Shown piece after piece: positions 48,159 to 57,887 of a stretch of DNA of 64,000 bases; positions within the stretch are counted from its first letter, which is position 1, and every line of letters begins with the position of its first letter. A program made the translations under genes and the position numbers. Source of the stretch: Buttiauxella agrestis ATCC 33320 (GTDB lineage Bacteria > Pseudomonadota > Gammaproteobacteria > Enterobacterales > Enterobacteriaceae). The stretch is taken from the NCBI RefSeq assembly GCF_000735355.1, contig NZ_JMPI01000022.1:124025-188024 (forward strand), read 5' to 3'. Under the pieces are notes generated by a model. It was not told where the DNA came from. It saw nothing but the letters and a program-made list of their open reading frames with translations, and made no database searches.

Positions 48159-48232
48159 CTAACTCACCCCGATAATCCTTAACATGCGCTCGCAAATGAA
48201 CATGGCTTATAAACCCTGCCACGGAGGCATTT

Positions 48233-49591
48233 ATGCTAAGCATTTTCAAACCTGCCGCACACCAGCCACGGCGTGAGAGCGAGCACATTGACCCAACTTA
48301 TAAACGCCTGCGCTGGCAAATTTTTATGGGGATTTTCTTCGGTTACGCCGCCTATTACCTGGTGCGTAAAAACTTCACGCTGGCGATGCCGTACTTGATT
48401 GAGCAAGGTTTCTCGCGGGGGGATTTAGGATTCGCGCTTTCCGGTATTTCTATCGCCTACGGCTTTTCAAAATTCATCATGGGGTCAGTCTCTGACCGCT
48501 CGAACCCACGCGTTTTCTTACCTGCCGGTTTGATTCTGGCGGCAGCCGTGATGCTATTTATGGGGTTTGTGCCATGGGCGACATCCAGCATCGCGGTGAT
48601 GTTCGTGCTGCTGTTTTTATGCGGTTGGTTCCAGGGCATGGGCTGGCCGCCGTGCGGGCGCACCATGGTTCACTGGTGGTCGAAGAAAGAGCGTGGCGGA
48701 ATTGTTTCTGTCTGGAACTGCGCCCATAACGTAGGCGGTGGCTTGCCGCCGTTGCTGTTCTTACTTGGGATGGCGTGGTTTAACGACTGGCACGCAGCTC
48801 TTTATATGCCAGCCTTTGCGGCGATTCTGGTGGCGCTGATTGCTTTTGCATTAATGCGCGACACCCCGCAATCCTGCGGCTTGCCGCCCATTGAAGAGTA
48901 CAAAAACGATTATCCGGACGACTACACCGAAAAAACGGAAGAGGAACTGACGGCTAAACAGATTTTTATGCAGTACGTATTCCCTAACCGCCTGCTGTGG
49001 TACATCGCCATTGCGAACGTTTTTGTCTACTTGCTGCGTTACGGCATTCTCGACTGGTCGCCAACGTATCTGAAAGAAGTGAAGCACTTCGCGCTGGATA
49101 AATCTTCCTGGGCTTATTTCCTTTATGAATACGCCGGGATCCCAGGGACGCTGCTGTGTGGCTGGATGTCGGATAAAGTGTTCCGCGGCAACCGTGGCGC
49201 AACCGGTGTGTTCTTTATGATTCTGGTGACGATTGCGACCATTGTTTACTGGCTGAACCCGCCGGGAAATCCGGGTGTGGATATGGCATGTATGATTGTG
49301 ATTGGCTTCCTGATCTACGGCCCGGTGATGCTGATTGGCCTGCATGCGCTGGAACTGGCACCGAAAAAAGCAGCGGGAACGGCTGCGGGCTTCACTGGCT
49401 TGTTCGGCTATCTCGGTGGGTCGGTCGCAGCGAGCGCCATTGTGGGTTATACCGTTGATTTCTTCGGCTGGGATGGCGGCTTTATGGTGATGATCGGCGG
49501 CAGTATTATGGCCGTGATTCTGCTGCTGGTGGTGATGGTGGGTGAAAATAAACATCACCAGGAAATGAAAGCGCGGGAAGAGAAAGGCTAA
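48233..49591 (+). CDS. glpT: GlpT, glycerol-3-phosphate:phosphate antiporter
   Basis: A 12-helix MFS exchanger of the inner membrane that imports G3P in exchange for phosphate (fosfomycin is a known substrate of the family). The 452-residue protein has the key Arg in [10 protein letters not shown] and [14 protein letters not shown] and the organophosphate signature [20 protein letters not shown]. Length equals E. coli GlpT. In E. coli glpQ follows; here it does not, and a REP pair and the convergent yfaE come next. Confidence 0.97.
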   Translation: MLSIFKPAAHQPRRESEHIDPTYKRLRWQIFMGIFFGYAAYYLVRKNFTLAMPYLIEQGFSRGDLGFALSGISIAYGFSKFIMGSVSDRSNPRVFLPAGLILAAAVMLFMGFVPWATSSIAVMFVLLFLCGWFQGMGWPPCGRTMVHWWSKKERGGIVSVWNCAHNVGGGLPPLLFLLGMAWFNDWHAALYMPAFAAILVALIAFALMRDTPQSCGLPPIEEYKNDYPDDYTEKTEEELTAKQIFMQYVFPNRLLWYIAIANVFVYLLRYGILDWSPTYLKEVKHFALDKSSWAYFLYEYAGIPGTLLCGWMSDKVFRGNRGATGVFFMILVTIATIVYWLNPPGNPGVDMACMIVIGFLIYGPVMLIGLHALELAPKKAAGTAAGFTGLFGYLGGSVAASAIVGYTVDFFGWDGGFMVMIGGSIMAVILLLVVMVGENKHHQEMKAREEKG

Positions 49592-49606
49592 AAACGTCAA
49601 AGGAAT

Positions 49607-49662
49607 GCCGGATGACGCTGCGCTTATCCGACCTATAACAGCGGTTGTAGGCTGGATAAGCG
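49607..49662. repeat. REP pair (BIME-like) between glpT and yfaE
   Basis: The first unit, GCCGGATGACGCTGCGCTTA, runs on into TCCGAC. A second, inverted unit GTAGGCTGGATAAGCG follows after about 12 bp. It fills the gap between two convergent genes and abuts the yfaE stop at 49663. Confidence 0.85.
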
Positions 49663-49917
49663 TTACATCTCGATTTCAATATCGCCATGCGCCTGGCAGC
49701 AACAGGGAAGTATTTCACCGGGCTGGATAAACGCCAGCGGTTCGGTAAGCCACTTAACCTGACCCGCAATTAAGCGAGTCCGGCAGGAGCCGCAATAACC
49801 TTCCCGACACTGATACTCGACGGTGACCTGATGTGATTCAAGCGTCGCCAGCAGGGAAGGGTGTTCTTCCCCACATAACAGTTGTGCGCCGGATTTGCGT
49901 AATGTAATGCGGGTCAT
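49663..49917 (-). CDS. yfaE: YfaE, [2Fe-2S] ferredoxin for NrdB cofactor maintenance
   Basis: An 84-residue plant-type ferredoxin that reduces and helps rebuild the diferric-tyrosyl radical of NrdB. Cluster ligands are in CREGYCGSCRTRL (three Cys) and CCC near residue 71. It starts 3 bp after the nrdB stop, so it is the last gene of nrdAB-yfaE. Length equals E. coli YfaE. Confidence 0.96.
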   Translation of the reverse strand: MTRITLRKSGAQLLCGEEHPSLLATLESHQVTVEYQCREGYCGSCRTRLIAGQVKWLTEPLAFIQPGEILPCCCQAHGDIEIEM

Positions 49918-49920
49918 GGC

Positions 49921-51051
49921 TTAAAGCTGGAAATTGCTCAGGTCGTCAGCATCGACATTAGAGTCAATCTGGCCAACAAGATAAGAGCTGACTTCCACTT
50001 CCTGCGGTGCTACCTGCACGTTATCCGACACCAACCACGCGTTGATCCACGGGATTGGGTTTGAACGTGTCTTGAATGGCAAATCCAGGCCGACTGCCTG
50101 CATACGGATGTTGGTAATGTAATCAACATACTGGCAAAGAATGTCTTTGTTCAGGCCGATCATCGAACCGTCGCGGAACAGATAGCTTGCCCACTCTTTT
50201 TCTTGTTCAGCAGCTAACACGAACAGGTCGTAACATTCCTGGCGGCATTCCACGGCGATTTCTGCCATTTCCGGGTCGTCTTCGCCGGAACGCATCAGGT
50301 TCAGCATATGCTGAGTCCCGGTTAAATGCAGCGCTTCGTCACGGGCAATCAGTTTGATGATTTTGGCGTTGCCTTCCATCAGTTCGCGCTCGGCGAAAGC
50401 GAAGGAGCAGGCGAAGCTGACATAGAAGCGAATTGCTTCCAGCGCGTTCACGCTCATTAGGCACAGATAAAGTTGGCGTTTCAGGGCGCGCAGATTCACG
50501 GTCACGGTTTTTCCGTTGACGTTGTGCGTGCCTTCACCCAGCAGATGCCAGTAGCTGGTCATTTCAATCAAGGTATCGTAGTAACCGGAGATATCTTTCG
50601 CACGCTTTAAGATTTCCTGGTTGGTCACGATATCGTCAAACACAATCGCCGGATCGTTAACGATGTTGCGGATGATATGGGTGTAAGAACGCGAGTGGAT
50701 CGTTTCGGAAAACGCCCACGTTTCAACCCAGGTTTCCAGCTCAGGGATGGAAATCAGCGGCAGCAGCGCCACATTCGGACTACGGCCCTGAATGGAGTCC
50801 AGCAGCGTCTGGTACTTCAGGTTGCTGATGAAGATGTGTTTTTCATGATCCGGCAGCGCCTGGTAGTCGATACGATCGCGTGAAACGTCAACTTCTTCCG
50901 GACGCCAGAAGAAAGAAAGTTGCTTTTCGATCAGCTTTTCGAAGATGTCATATTTTTGCTGATCGTAGCGTGCCACGTTAACCGGCTGGCCAAAGAACAT
51001 TGGCTCAGCGAGTTGATCGTTTTTCGTCTGTGAGAAAGTGGTGTATGCCAT
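49921..51051 (-). CDS. nrdB: NrdB, ribonucleotide reductase class Ia beta subunit
   Basis: Carries the diiron-tyrosyl radical. It has 376 residues from the ATG at 51051 ([14 protein letters not shown]); a short upstream extension is not conserved. The radical Tyr is in SRSYTHI (Tyr123 counting Met, Tyr122 in the usual numbering). Iron ligands are in the SETIHS and RDEALH helices. The C-terminus ends in the acidic tail [11 protein letters not shown] that docks with NrdA. The gap to nrdA is 59 bp and contains a terminator-like hairpin. Confidence 0.98.
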   Translation of the reverse strand: MAYTTFSQTKNDQLAEPMFFGQPVNVARYDQQKYDIFEKLIEKQLSFFWRPEEVDVSRDRIDYQALPDHEKHIFISNLKYQTLLDSIQGRSPNVALLPLISIPELETWVETWAFSETIHSRSYTHIIRNIVNDPAIVFDDIVTNQEILKRAKDISGYYDTLIEMTSYWHLLGEGTHNVNGKTVTVNLRALKRQLYLCLMSVNALEAIRFYVSFACSFAFAERELMEGNAKIIKLIARDEALHLTGTQHMLNLMRSGEDDPEMAEIAVECRQECYDLFVLAAEQEKEWASYLFRDGSMIGLNKDILCQYVDYITNIRMQAVGLDLPFKTRSNPIPWINAWLVSDNVQVAPQEVEVSSYLVGQIDSNVDADDLSNFQL

Positions 51052-51075
51052 GAAATCAAATCCTGTAATGCGTCG

Positions 51076-51107
51076 AAAAAATCCCCTCAACAAGGTGAGG
51101 GGATTTT
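51076..51107 (-). terminator. Terminator-like hairpin between nrdA and nrdB
   Basis: A perfect 12-bp stem AAAATCCCCTCA / TGAGGGGATTTT with a six-base loop. On the minus strand it ends in a U run (AAAAA at 51076-51080). It starts 4 nt after the nrdA stop and 24 nt before the nrdB ATG, inside one operon. It may cause partial termination or act as an RNA-processing or stability element. Confidence 0.8.
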
Positions 51108-51110
51108 AAG

Positions 51111-53396
51111 TTAGATTTTACATGCGCCGCTTTCGCAGCCATCGTCCTGGATAGAAGGTGCCAGGTCGTCTTGCGCATCTTCTGCGCCGTCTCGGGTGTT
51201 CTGATAGTAAAGCGTTTTGACACCGAATTTGTAGGCGGTGAGCAAATCTTTGAGCAATTGCTGCATCGGCACTTTGCCTGACGGGAAGCGCGATGGGTCA
51301 TAGTTGGTGTTAGCAGAGATCGACTGGTCGATAAATTTCTGCATCAAACCCACTAATTGCAGGTAGCCGTCGTTGTTTGGCAGGTCCCACAGTAGCTCAT
51401 AATTATCTTTCAGTTTTTCATAATCCGGAACGACCTGGCGCAGAATACCGTCCTTCGACGCTTTAATGCTGATATGGCCGCGTGGTGGCTCGATACCGTT
51501 AGTCGCGTTGGAAATCTGCGATGAGGTTTCAGACGGCATCAATGCAGAAAGCGTTGAGTTACGCAGGCCGTGGGTCTTGATTGACTCACGCAGTGCTTCC
51601 CAATCCAGATGCAGCGGCTCGTTGCTGATCACATCCAGGTCTTTCTTATATGTGTCGATTGGCAGAATGCCTTGTGCATAGGTGGTTTCGTTGAACCACA
51701 AGCAAGGGCCTTGCTCTTTCGCCAGTTCGTTCGACGCTTTCAGCAGGTAATACTGAATGGCTTCGAAGGTTTTGTGCGTCAGGTTGTTGGCGCTACCGTC
51801 GGAGTAACGAACGCCATTTTTCGCCAGGTAGTAGGCGAAGTTAATCACGCCTACGCCCAGAGTACGGCGGCCCATCGCACCACGTTTCGCGGCAACAATT
51901 GGGTAATCCTGGTAATCAAGCAGCGCATCCAGAGCGCGTACTGCCAGAATCGCCAGCTCTTCGAGTTCATCGAGGCTTTCGATTGCACCAAGGTTGAATG
52001 CCGACAGCGTACACAGTGCAATTTCACCGTCTTCGTCGTTGATGTCATTCATTGGTTTGGTCGGCAGCGCGATTTCCAGGCACAGGTTAGACTGGCGAAC
52101 TGGCGCGATAGCCGGATCAAACGGGCTGTGGGTGTTGCAGTGGTCAACGTTCTGAATATAGATACGACCCGTTGACGCACGTTCTTGCATCATCAGCGAG
52201 AACAGCTCAACGGCTTTCACGCGCTGTTTGCGGATGCTGTTGTCTTTCTCGTATTTGGTGTACAGCTGCTCGAATTTTTCCTGGTCGGCAAAGAATGCGT
52301 CGTACAGGCCTGGGACGTCAGACGGGCTGAACAGGGTGATGTCTTCGCCTTTCAACAAACGGGTGTACATCAGTTTGTTGATTTGCACGCCGTAATCCAT
52401 ATGGCGCACGCGGTTGCCTTCAACACCACGGTTGTTTTTCAGTACCAGCAGGCTTTCAACTTCCAGATGCCACATTGGGTAGAACAGTGTCGCAGCACCG
52501 CCACGCACGCCGCCCTGAGAGCAGGATTTCACTGCGGTCTGGAAGTGTTTGTAGAACGGGATACAGCCGGTGTGGAACGCTTCACCGCCGCGAATCGGGC
52601 TACCCAGCGCACGGATACGACCGGCGTTGATACCGATGCCTGCACGTTGGGAAACGTATTTCACAATCGCGCTGGAAGTGGCGTTGATGGAATCCAGGCT
52701 GTCGCCGCACTCGATCAGGACACAAGAGCTGAACTGGCGAGTTGGGGTACGCACGCCAGACATAATTGGCGTCGGCAGAGAGATTTTGAACAGGGAAACC
52801 GCATCGTAAAAACGCTTCACATAGCTCAGACGCGTTTCACGCGGATAACCAGAGAACAGGCACGCTGCAACCAGAATGTAGAGGAACTGGGCGCTCTCGT
52901 AGATTTCACCGGTGACACGGTTTTGAACCAGGTATTTACCTTCAAGCTGTTTCACCGCGGCGTATGAGAAGCTCATGTCGCGATCGTGGTCGAGGTAATC
53001 GTCCATCTGCTTGAACTCTTCTTCCGTGTAGTCTTCCAGCAGATGTCTATCGTATTTGCCCATCTCAACCATTTTCACAACATGGCTGTACAGTTTTGGC
53101 GGCTCAAACTCACCGTAAGCTTTTTTACGCAGATGGAAAACCGCCAGGCGTGCAGCCAGATACTGGTAATCAGGTGCTTCACGAGAGATTAAATCGGCAG
53201 CGGCTTTGATAATGGTTTCATGAATATCAGAAGTTTTGATGCCGTCATAAAACTGAATGTGTGAGCGCAGTTCAACTTGCGATACGGATACGTTGTTTAA
53301 GCCTTCGGCGGCCCAATCCAGAACTCGGTGGATTTTATCCAGATCGATGCGCTCAGTGCGACCGTCACGTTTTGTAACCAGCAGACTCTGATTCAT
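51111..53396 (-). CDS. nrdA: NrdA, ribonucleotide reductase class Ia alpha subunit
   Basis: Catalytic and allosteric subunit of the aerobic NDP reductase. It has 761 residues: an N-terminal ATP-cone (~1-95, MNQSLLVTKRDGRTERIDL), the 10-stranded barrel with the catalytic Cys in NLCLEIALPT (Cys439 region) and the partner in FSSCVLIECG (Cys225), and the C-terminal redox pair in the tail GCESGACKI. Length equals E. coli. The upstream region has two DnaA boxes and two NrdR boxes. Confidence 0.98.
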   Translation of the reverse strand: MNQSLLVTKRDGRTERIDLDKIHRVLDWAAEGLNNVSVSQVELRSHIQFYDGIKTSDIHETIIKAAADLISREAPDYQYLAARLAVFHLRKKAYGEFEPPKLYSHVVKMVEMGKYDRHLLEDYTEEEFKQMDDYLDHDRDMSFSYAAVKQLEGKYLVQNRVTGEIYESAQFLYILVAACLFSGYPRETRLSYVKRFYDAVSLFKISLPTPIMSGVRTPTRQFSSCVLIECGDSLDSINATSSAIVKYVSQRAGIGINAGRIRALGSPIRGGEAFHTGCIPFYKHFQTAVKSCSQGGVRGGAATLFYPMWHLEVESLLVLKNNRGVEGNRVRHMDYGVQINKLMYTRLLKGEDITLFSPSDVPGLYDAFFADQEKFEQLYTKYEKDNSIRKQRVKAVELFSLMMQERASTGRIYIQNVDHCNTHSPFDPAIAPVRQSNLCLEIALPTKPMNDINDEDGEIALCTLSAFNLGAIESLDELEELAILAVRALDALLDYQDYPIVAAKRGAMGRRTLGVGVINFAYYLAKNGVRYSDGSANNLTHKTFEAIQYYLLKASNELAKEQGPCLWFNETTYAQGILPIDTYKKDLDVISNEPLHLDWEALRESIKTHGLRNSTLSALMPSETSSQISNATNGIEPPRGHISIKASKDGILRQVVPDYEKLKDNYELLWDLPNNDGYLQLVGLMQKFIDQSISANTNYDPSRFPSGKVPMQQLLKDLLTAYKFGVKTLYYQNTRDGAEDAQDDLAPSIQDDGCESGACKI

Positions 53397-53435
53397 GTGA
53401 GTGTGTACCTGTCCGTGAAATGAAAAATACCCCGG

Positions 53436-53444
53436 TTATCCACA
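53436..53444 (+). promoter_or_regulatory. DnaA box 1 upstream of nrdA
   Basis: TTATCCACA, the perfect R1-type DnaA box. It is 40 bp upstream of the nrdA start codon. Confidence 0.88.
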
Positions 53445-53466
53445 GTTAGCGACTTGTGGCTAACCT

Positions 53467-53475
53467 TGTGGATAA
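53467..53475 (-). promoter_or_regulatory. DnaA box 2 upstream of nrdA
   Basis: TGTGGATAA, the reverse complement of TTATCCACA, inverted with respect to box 1. E. coli nrdAB also has paired DnaA boxes, which couple dNTP supply to replication initiation. Confidence 0.88.
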
Positions 53476-53490
53476 ATACTATATGTAGGG
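53476..53490. promoter_or_regulatory. NrdR box 1
   Basis: ATACTATATGTAGGG resembles the NrdR consensus ACACWATATATWGTGT. The TATA core lies about 32 bp (three helical turns) from that of the second box, the spacing typical of NrdR tandem sites. The nrdA promoter -10 probably overlaps it. Confidence 0.7.
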
Positions 53491-53507
53491 GGTTATGGAT
53501 TACTTGA

Positions 53508-53521
53508 TCACTATATGGTGA
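53508..53521. promoter_or_regulatory. NrdR box 2
   Basis: TCACTATATGGTGA is a near-perfect palindrome of NrdR type, 32 bp from box 1. Confidence 0.75.
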
Positions 53522-53694
53522 GTATTCTAGTAACTAATCGGCTGAGAACAAGTATTGATTTCGAGATGAATTTAAGGTTGTGACAAGCAGAATTTCGCTA
53601 AGTCCACGTCACATAAGGCCTGTGACAATTGTCAATGGGATGCAAAAAAATGATATTTTTGATCGAGTGCTGATTTCTTAAACTTAATGGATAA

Positions 53695-53717
53695 TTGCGC
53701 AACTTGATGTTGCGCAA
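53695..53717 (-). terminator. Hairpin downstream of ubiG
   Basis: A perfect 9-bp stem TTGCGCAAC / GTTGCGCAA with a 5-nt loop, 32 bp beyond the ubiG stop. The trailing T tract on the minus strand is short (TTATCC), so termination is probable but not certain. Confidence 0.5.
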
Positions 53718-53749
53718 AAACCATAAGATTCACCTATGAGAAAGCAGGT

Positions 53750-54469
53750 TTATGCTTCGGTATGCAGCATGTAGTTAACATCAACACCTGGCGCGAGTTT
53801 GAAGGTGTTGGTCAGCGGGTTGTAATGTAACCCGGTCATGTGACGTTCGCGCAGTTGAGTCTCATCAACCCAGGACAGTAATTCCGCAGGTTTGATAAAC
53901 TTTTTAATATCATGCGTGCCTTTTGGCACCATGCGTAGAATGTATTCCGCGCCAACGACCGCCATCAGCCAGGATTTGCCATTACGGTTGAGGGTCGAGA
54001 AAAAGACATGGCCACCTGGTTTGACGAGTTTTGCACAGGCCGCAACGACCGATTTCGGATCGGGCACATGTTCCAGCATTTCCATGCAGGTCACAACGTC
54101 GTACTTTCCAGCAAATTTTTCGGCGTGCTGTTCAACAGTTTCCTGAACGTAATCCACCTGAATACCGCTTTCCAGGGCATGAAGTTTAGCCACTTGTAAC
54201 GGTTCGAATCCCATATCCAGGCCAGTCACATTCGCCCCTTCGCGCGCCATGCTTTCTGCCAGAATTCCGCCGCCGCAGCCAACATCAAGCACCGTTTTAC
54301 CGAATAACCCACCCGCACGCTGGCTGATATATCCCAAACGCAGCGGATTAATACGGTGAAGCGGTTTAAATTCGCCTTCTAAATCCCACCAGCGTGAGGC
54401 AACGGCTTCGAATTTAGCGATTTCATCATGGTCGACGTTCTGGATTACCGGTTGGTTTTCGGCATTCAT
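53750..54469 (-). CDS. ubiG: UbiG, ubiquinone biosynthesis O-methyltransferase
   Basis: SAM-dependent methylation of two hydroxyls in ubiquinone synthesis. The 239-residue protein has motif [16 protein letters not shown] (~60-74), motif post-I VTGLDMG, and the membrane-binding loop region [16 protein letters not shown]. Length agrees with E. coli (240). It is divergent from gyrA across 149 bp, as in E. coli. Confidence 0.97.
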   Translation of the reverse strand: MNAENQPVIQNVDHDEIAKFEAVASRWWDLEGEFKPLHRINPLRLGYISQRAGGLFGKTVLDVGCGGGILAESMAREGANVTGLDMGFEPLQVAKLHALESGIQVDYVQETVEQHAEKFAGKYDVVTCMEMLEHVPDPKSVVAACAKLVKPGGHVFFSTLNRNGKSWLMAVVGAEYILRMVPKGTHDIKKFIKPAELLSWVDETQLRERHMTGLHYNPLTNTFKLAPGVDVNYMLHTEA

Positions 54470-54568
54470 GGGGCTGCTTACTCCTTGCTTGTTTCGTGGC
54501 GGAAGTATACGAATTATTTAGGGTAGATGTGTAGTTCTTCTGGTTTCCCCACAGTCGGGCGATTGTGT

Positions 54569-54574
54569 TATAAT
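54569..54574 (+). promoter_or_regulatory. -10 element of the gyrA promoter
   Basis: A consensus TATAAT in GTGTTATAATTTGCGACC, 44 bp before the gyrA ATG. The -35 at the expected spacing is poor, as is usual for the relaxation-stimulated gyrA promoter. Confidence 0.65.
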
Positions 54575-54618
54575 TTGCGACCTTTGAATCCGGGACACAG
54601 TAGAGGGATAGCGGATAC

Positions 54619-57267
54619 ATGAGCGACCTTGCCAGAGAAATTACACCGGTCAACATTGAGGAAGAGCTTAAGAGCTCATATCTGGATTACGCGATGTCGG
54701 TTATTGTCGGCCGCGCACTGCCAGATGTCCGCGATGGACTCAAGCCGGTACACCGTCGCGTACTTTACGCCATGAACGTATTGGGCAATGACTGGAATAA
54801 AGCGTACAAAAAATCCGCCCGTGTTGTTGGTGACGTAATCGGTAAGTATCACCCTCATGGTGATACCGCTGTTTATGACACTATCGTGCGTATGGCGCAG
54901 CCATTCTCATTGCGTTACATGCTGGTAGATGGCCAGGGTAACTTCGGCTCTGTAGATGGTGACTCCGCCGCGGCGATGCGTTATACGGAAATCCGTATGT
55001 CGAAAATCGCTCACGAGCTGATGGCCGATCTCGAAAAAGACACGGTAGACTTCGTCGATAACTACGACGGCACCGAGCGAATTCCTGATGTTATGCCAAC
55101 AAAAATACCTAACCTGCTGGTAAACGGTTCATCCGGTATCGCAGTCGGTATGGCAACTAACATCCCGCCTCATAACATTACGGAAGTGATCAACGGTTGC
55201 CTCGCGTTTATTGAAGACGAAGACATTACCGTTGAAGGGCTGATGGAACACATCCCAGGCCCGGACTTCCCAACAGCTGCAATCATCAATGGCCGTCGTG
55301 GCATTGAAGAAGCGTACCGTACTGGCCGTGGCAAGATTTACATCCGCGCTCGCGCAGAAGTAGAAGCTGATGCTAAAACCGGTCGCGAAACCATCATCGT
55401 TCATGAAATTCCATATCAGGTTAACAAAGCACGCCTGATTGAGAAAATCGCTGAACTGGTGAAAGACAAACGCGTTGAGGGCATTAGCGCTCTGCGTGAC
55501 GAGTCTGATAAAGACGGCATGCGCATTGTCATCGAAATCAAACGCGATGCAGTGGGCGAAGTGGTTCTGAATAATCTTTATTCTCAGACTCAGCTTCAGA
55601 CTTCCTTCGGGATCAACATGGTTGCGCTGCACCAGGGCCAACCGAAGATCATGAACCTGAAAGACATTCTTTCTGCGTTCGTGCGTCACCGTCGTGAAGT
55701 TGTTACGCGTCGTACTATTTTCGAACTGCGTAAAGCACGCGATCGTGCGCACATCCTTGAAGGTCTGGCGATCGCTCTGGCGAACATCGACCCAATCATC
55801 GAACTGATCCGTCATTCTCCAAATGCGGCAGAAGCGAAAGCAGGTCTGATCGCCCGTTCATGGGATCTGGGCAATGTTTCCGCGATGCTGGAACGTGCAG
55901 GCGATGACGCTGCGCGCCCTGAATGGCTGGAACCAGAGTTCGGTATTCGTGATGGTCAATATTTCCTGACCGAGCAACAAGCACAGGCGATTCTGGATCT
56001 GCGTTTGCAGAAACTGACTGGCCTTGAGCACGAAAAACTGCTCGACGAATACAAAGAGCTGCTGGAGCAGATCGCTGAGTTGCTGCACATTCTGGGCAGC
56101 GCTGAACGTCTGATGGAAGTGATCACTGAAGAGCTGGTTGCGATGCGCGATCAGTTTGGCGACAAGCGTCGTACAGAGATCACTGCGAATACCTCTGATA
56201 TCAACATTGAAGATTTGATCAACCGCGAAGATGTGGTTGTGACGCTGTCCCATCAGGGCTATGTGAAATATCAGCCGCTGACCGACTACGAAGCACAACG
56301 TCGTGGTGGTAAAGGTAAATCCGCAGCACGTATTAAAGAAGAAGACTTCATCGACCGCCTGTTGGTTGCCAATACCCACGATACCATTCTGCTGTTCTCC
56401 AGCCGTGGTCGTCTGTACTGGATGAAGGTTTATCAGTTGCCGGAAGCGAGCCGTGGTGCGCGTGGCCGTCCAATTGTTAACCTGCTGCCACTGGAAGCAA
56501 ACGAACGTATCACCGCGATTCTGCCGGTTCGTGAGTATGCCGAAGGCATTAACGTATTCATGGCGACCGCAAGCGGCACCGTGAAGAAAACTGCGTTGAC
56601 CGACTTCAGCCGTCCACGTTCAGCAGGCATCATTGCCGTTAACCTCAACGAGGGTGACGAGCTGATTGGTGTTGATTTGACCGACGGTAGCAACGAAGCC
56701 ATGTTGTTCTCGGCTGCGGGTAAAGTGGTGCGCTTCAAAGAAGACGCCGTTCGTACTATGGGCCGTACTGCAACAGGTGTTCGCGGTATTAAACTGGCGG
56801 GCGAAGACAAAGTCGTTTCCCTGATTATTCCGCGCGGTGAAGGTTCAATCCTGACCGTGACGCAGAATGGTTACGGTAAGCGTACTGCGGCTGAAGAATA
56901 TCCGACCAAGTCGCGTGCGACTCAGGGCGTTATCTCCATCAAAGTGACCGAGCGCAACGGCAGCGTTGTGGGGGCGGTGCAGGTGGAAGATACCGACCAG
57001 ATTATGATGATCACCGATGCCGGTACTCTGGTTCGTACTCGCGTTTCTGAAGTGAGTGTCGTTGGCCGTAACACCCAAGGCGTTATCCTCATCCGTACCG
57101 CGGACGATGAACACGTAGTGGGCCTGCAACGTGTTGCAGAACCGGTAGACGAAGAAGAGCTGGATGCTATCGACGGCTCAGTTGCGGAAGGTGATGATGA
57201 AATCGCACCAGAAGCAGACACTGATGAAGCTGTTGATGATGAAGCCTCCGACGACGCGGACGAATAA
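54619..57267 (+). CDS. gyrA: GyrA, DNA gyrase subunit A
   Basis: Breakage-reunion subunit of gyrase. It has 882 residues with catalytic Arg121-Tyr122 (AMRYTEIR), the tower and coiled-coil domains, and a C-terminal DNA-wrapping beta-pinwheel that starts near 530 with the GyrA-box QRRGGKG. The acidic tail ends EASDDADE. In the quinolone-resistance region, Thr83 replaces the E. coli Ser83 (HGDTAVYD, codon ACC at 54865-54867) while Asp87 is kept. A strong terminator follows. Confidence 0.98.
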   Translation: MSDLAREITPVNIEEELKSSYLDYAMSVIVGRALPDVRDGLKPVHRRVLYAMNVLGNDWNKAYKKSARVVGDVIGKYHPHGDTAVYDTIVRMAQPFSLRYMLVDGQGNFGSVDGDSAAAMRYTEIRMSKIAHELMADLEKDTVDFVDNYDGTERIPDVMPTKIPNLLVNGSSGIAVGMATNIPPHNITEVINGCLAFIEDEDITVEGLMEHIPGPDFPTAAIINGRRGIEEAYRTGRGKIYIRARAEVEADAKTGRETIIVHEIPYQVNKARLIEKIAELVKDKRVEGISALRDESDKDGMRIVIEIKRDAVGEVVLNNLYSQTQLQTSFGINMVALHQGQPKIMNLKDILSAFVRHRREVVTRRTIFELRKARDRAHILEGLAIALANIDPIIELIRHSPNAAEAKAGLIARSWDLGNVSAMLERAGDDAARPEWLEPEFGIRDGQYFLTEQQAQAILDLRLQKLTGLEHEKLLDEYKELLEQIAELLHILGSAERLMEVITEELVAMRDQFGDKRRTEITANTSDINIEDLINREDVVVTLSHQGYVKYQPLTDYEAQRRGGKGKSAARIKEEDFIDRLLVANTHDTILLFSSRGRLYWMKVYQLPEASRGARGRPIVNLLPLEANERITAILPVREYAEGINVFMATASGTVKKTALTDFSRPRSAGIIAVNLNEGDELIGVDLTDGSNEAMLFSAAGKVVRFKEDAVRTMGRTATGVRGIKLAGEDKVVSLIIPRGEGSILTVTQNGYGKRTAAEEYPTKSRATQGVISIKVTERNGSVVGAVQVEDTDQIMMITDAGTLVRTRVSEVSVVGRNTQGVILIRTADDEHVVGLQRVAEPVDEEELDAIDGSVAEGDDEIAPEADTDEAVDDEASDDADE

Positions 57268-57294
57268 TCCGAAATTTGTCGTTTGATGTGACTT

Positions 57295-57336
57295 AAAACG
57301 CCTGATGCATTCTTTGCATCGGGCGTTTTGTATTTT
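57295..57336 (+). terminator. Rho-independent terminator of gyrA
   Basis: A 15-bp stem AAAACGCCTGATGCA / TGCATCGGGCGTTTT with one G-T pair, 27 bp after the stop, followed by a T-rich tail. Confidence 0.88.
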
Positions 57337-57388
57337 AATACCATGTATTATTCTAATGAATTGATGGCTCAATTAATAAGGTGAAGCA

Positions 57389-57775
57389 ATGGCTATTCCT
57401 GAAAAGTATGAAGACATAGAACGTTGGGCATTCGGTGATACCGAAAAGCAGGCGGATGAACTTGCCAGGCTGGTGCTGGATGGCGTGAAAACGGCCACCT
57501 GTTCTAACCTGGATGGCGAGGGTATTGCCCAACCTGGTGATATCTTCGTGGTGGTAGATGGCAAGAATGAGCCGGTTTGTGCGATTGAACTGACGACCGT
57601 TGAGATGACCACTTATGAGCAGGTCAATGAAGCTCATGCTCTGGCTGAAGGCGAAGGCGATAAATCGCTGGCTTACTGGCGTAAAGAGCATAAACGCTTT
57701 TTTGAAGAATATGACTTATTCTCACCGGATATGACCCTGGTGCTGATGCATTTCAAGGTTATCGAGAAGTTCTGA
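57389..57775 (+). CDS. ASCH-domain protein
   Basis: A 128-residue cytoplasmic protein with the layout of ASCH/PUA-like putative RNA-binding proteins: an N-terminal helix (ERWAFGDTEKQADELARLVLDG), the KTATCS strand turn, the GDIFVVVDGKNEPVCAIELTTVEM barrel core and the AHALAEGEGDKSLAYWRKEH helix. AAGGTGA precedes the ATG. It lies between gyrA and rcsC, where E. coli K-12 has atoSCDAEB and yfa genes. I do not know its substrate; YqfB-type amidohydrolase activity has been shown for a shorter ASCH relative only. Confidence 0.8.
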   Translation: MAIPEKYEDIERWAFGDTEKQADELARLVLDGVKTATCSNLDGEGIAQPGDIFVVVDGKNEPVCAIELTTVEMTTYEQVNEAHALAEGEGDKSLAYWRKEHKRFFEEYDLFSPDMTLVLMHFKVIEKF

Positions 57776-57887
57776 CAGTAATCCTTTGTGGTCAGTGTCA
57801 TCCACGCTGTTTGCCGTTGCGGGCTACCATTTTTGCGACTACCTTAACGGCATCTAAAGTTTTGTTATTTCCACGACCAGGCTCAAT

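Larger units (their letters stand above)
47996..48232. promoter_or_regulatory. glpA-glpT divergent control region
   Basis: 237 bp with several TCGA-containing repeats of GlpR operator type (48050-48125) and a CRP-like site at 48143-48158. A second, weaker CRP-like match TGTGA-N6-GCACC lies at 48094-48109. In E. coli GlpR, CRP, FNR/ArcA act here; no FNR site was seen with confidence. Confidence 0.65.
53397..53749. promoter_or_regulatory. nrdA upstream control region and ubiG-nrdA gap
   Basis: 353 bp without a gene. The nrdA-proximal 130 bp hold an inverted pair of DnaA boxes (53436-53444, 53467-53475) and two NrdR boxes. The distal part is AT-rich, contains the ubiG 3' hairpin at 53695-53717 and otherwise nothing I recognise. 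Confidence 0.75.

Noticed and set aside
55129..56379. Minus-strand ORFs of 228 and 173 codons opposite gyrA
   Set aside because: They are antisense to a highly conserved essential gene and show no domain or ribosome-binding site.
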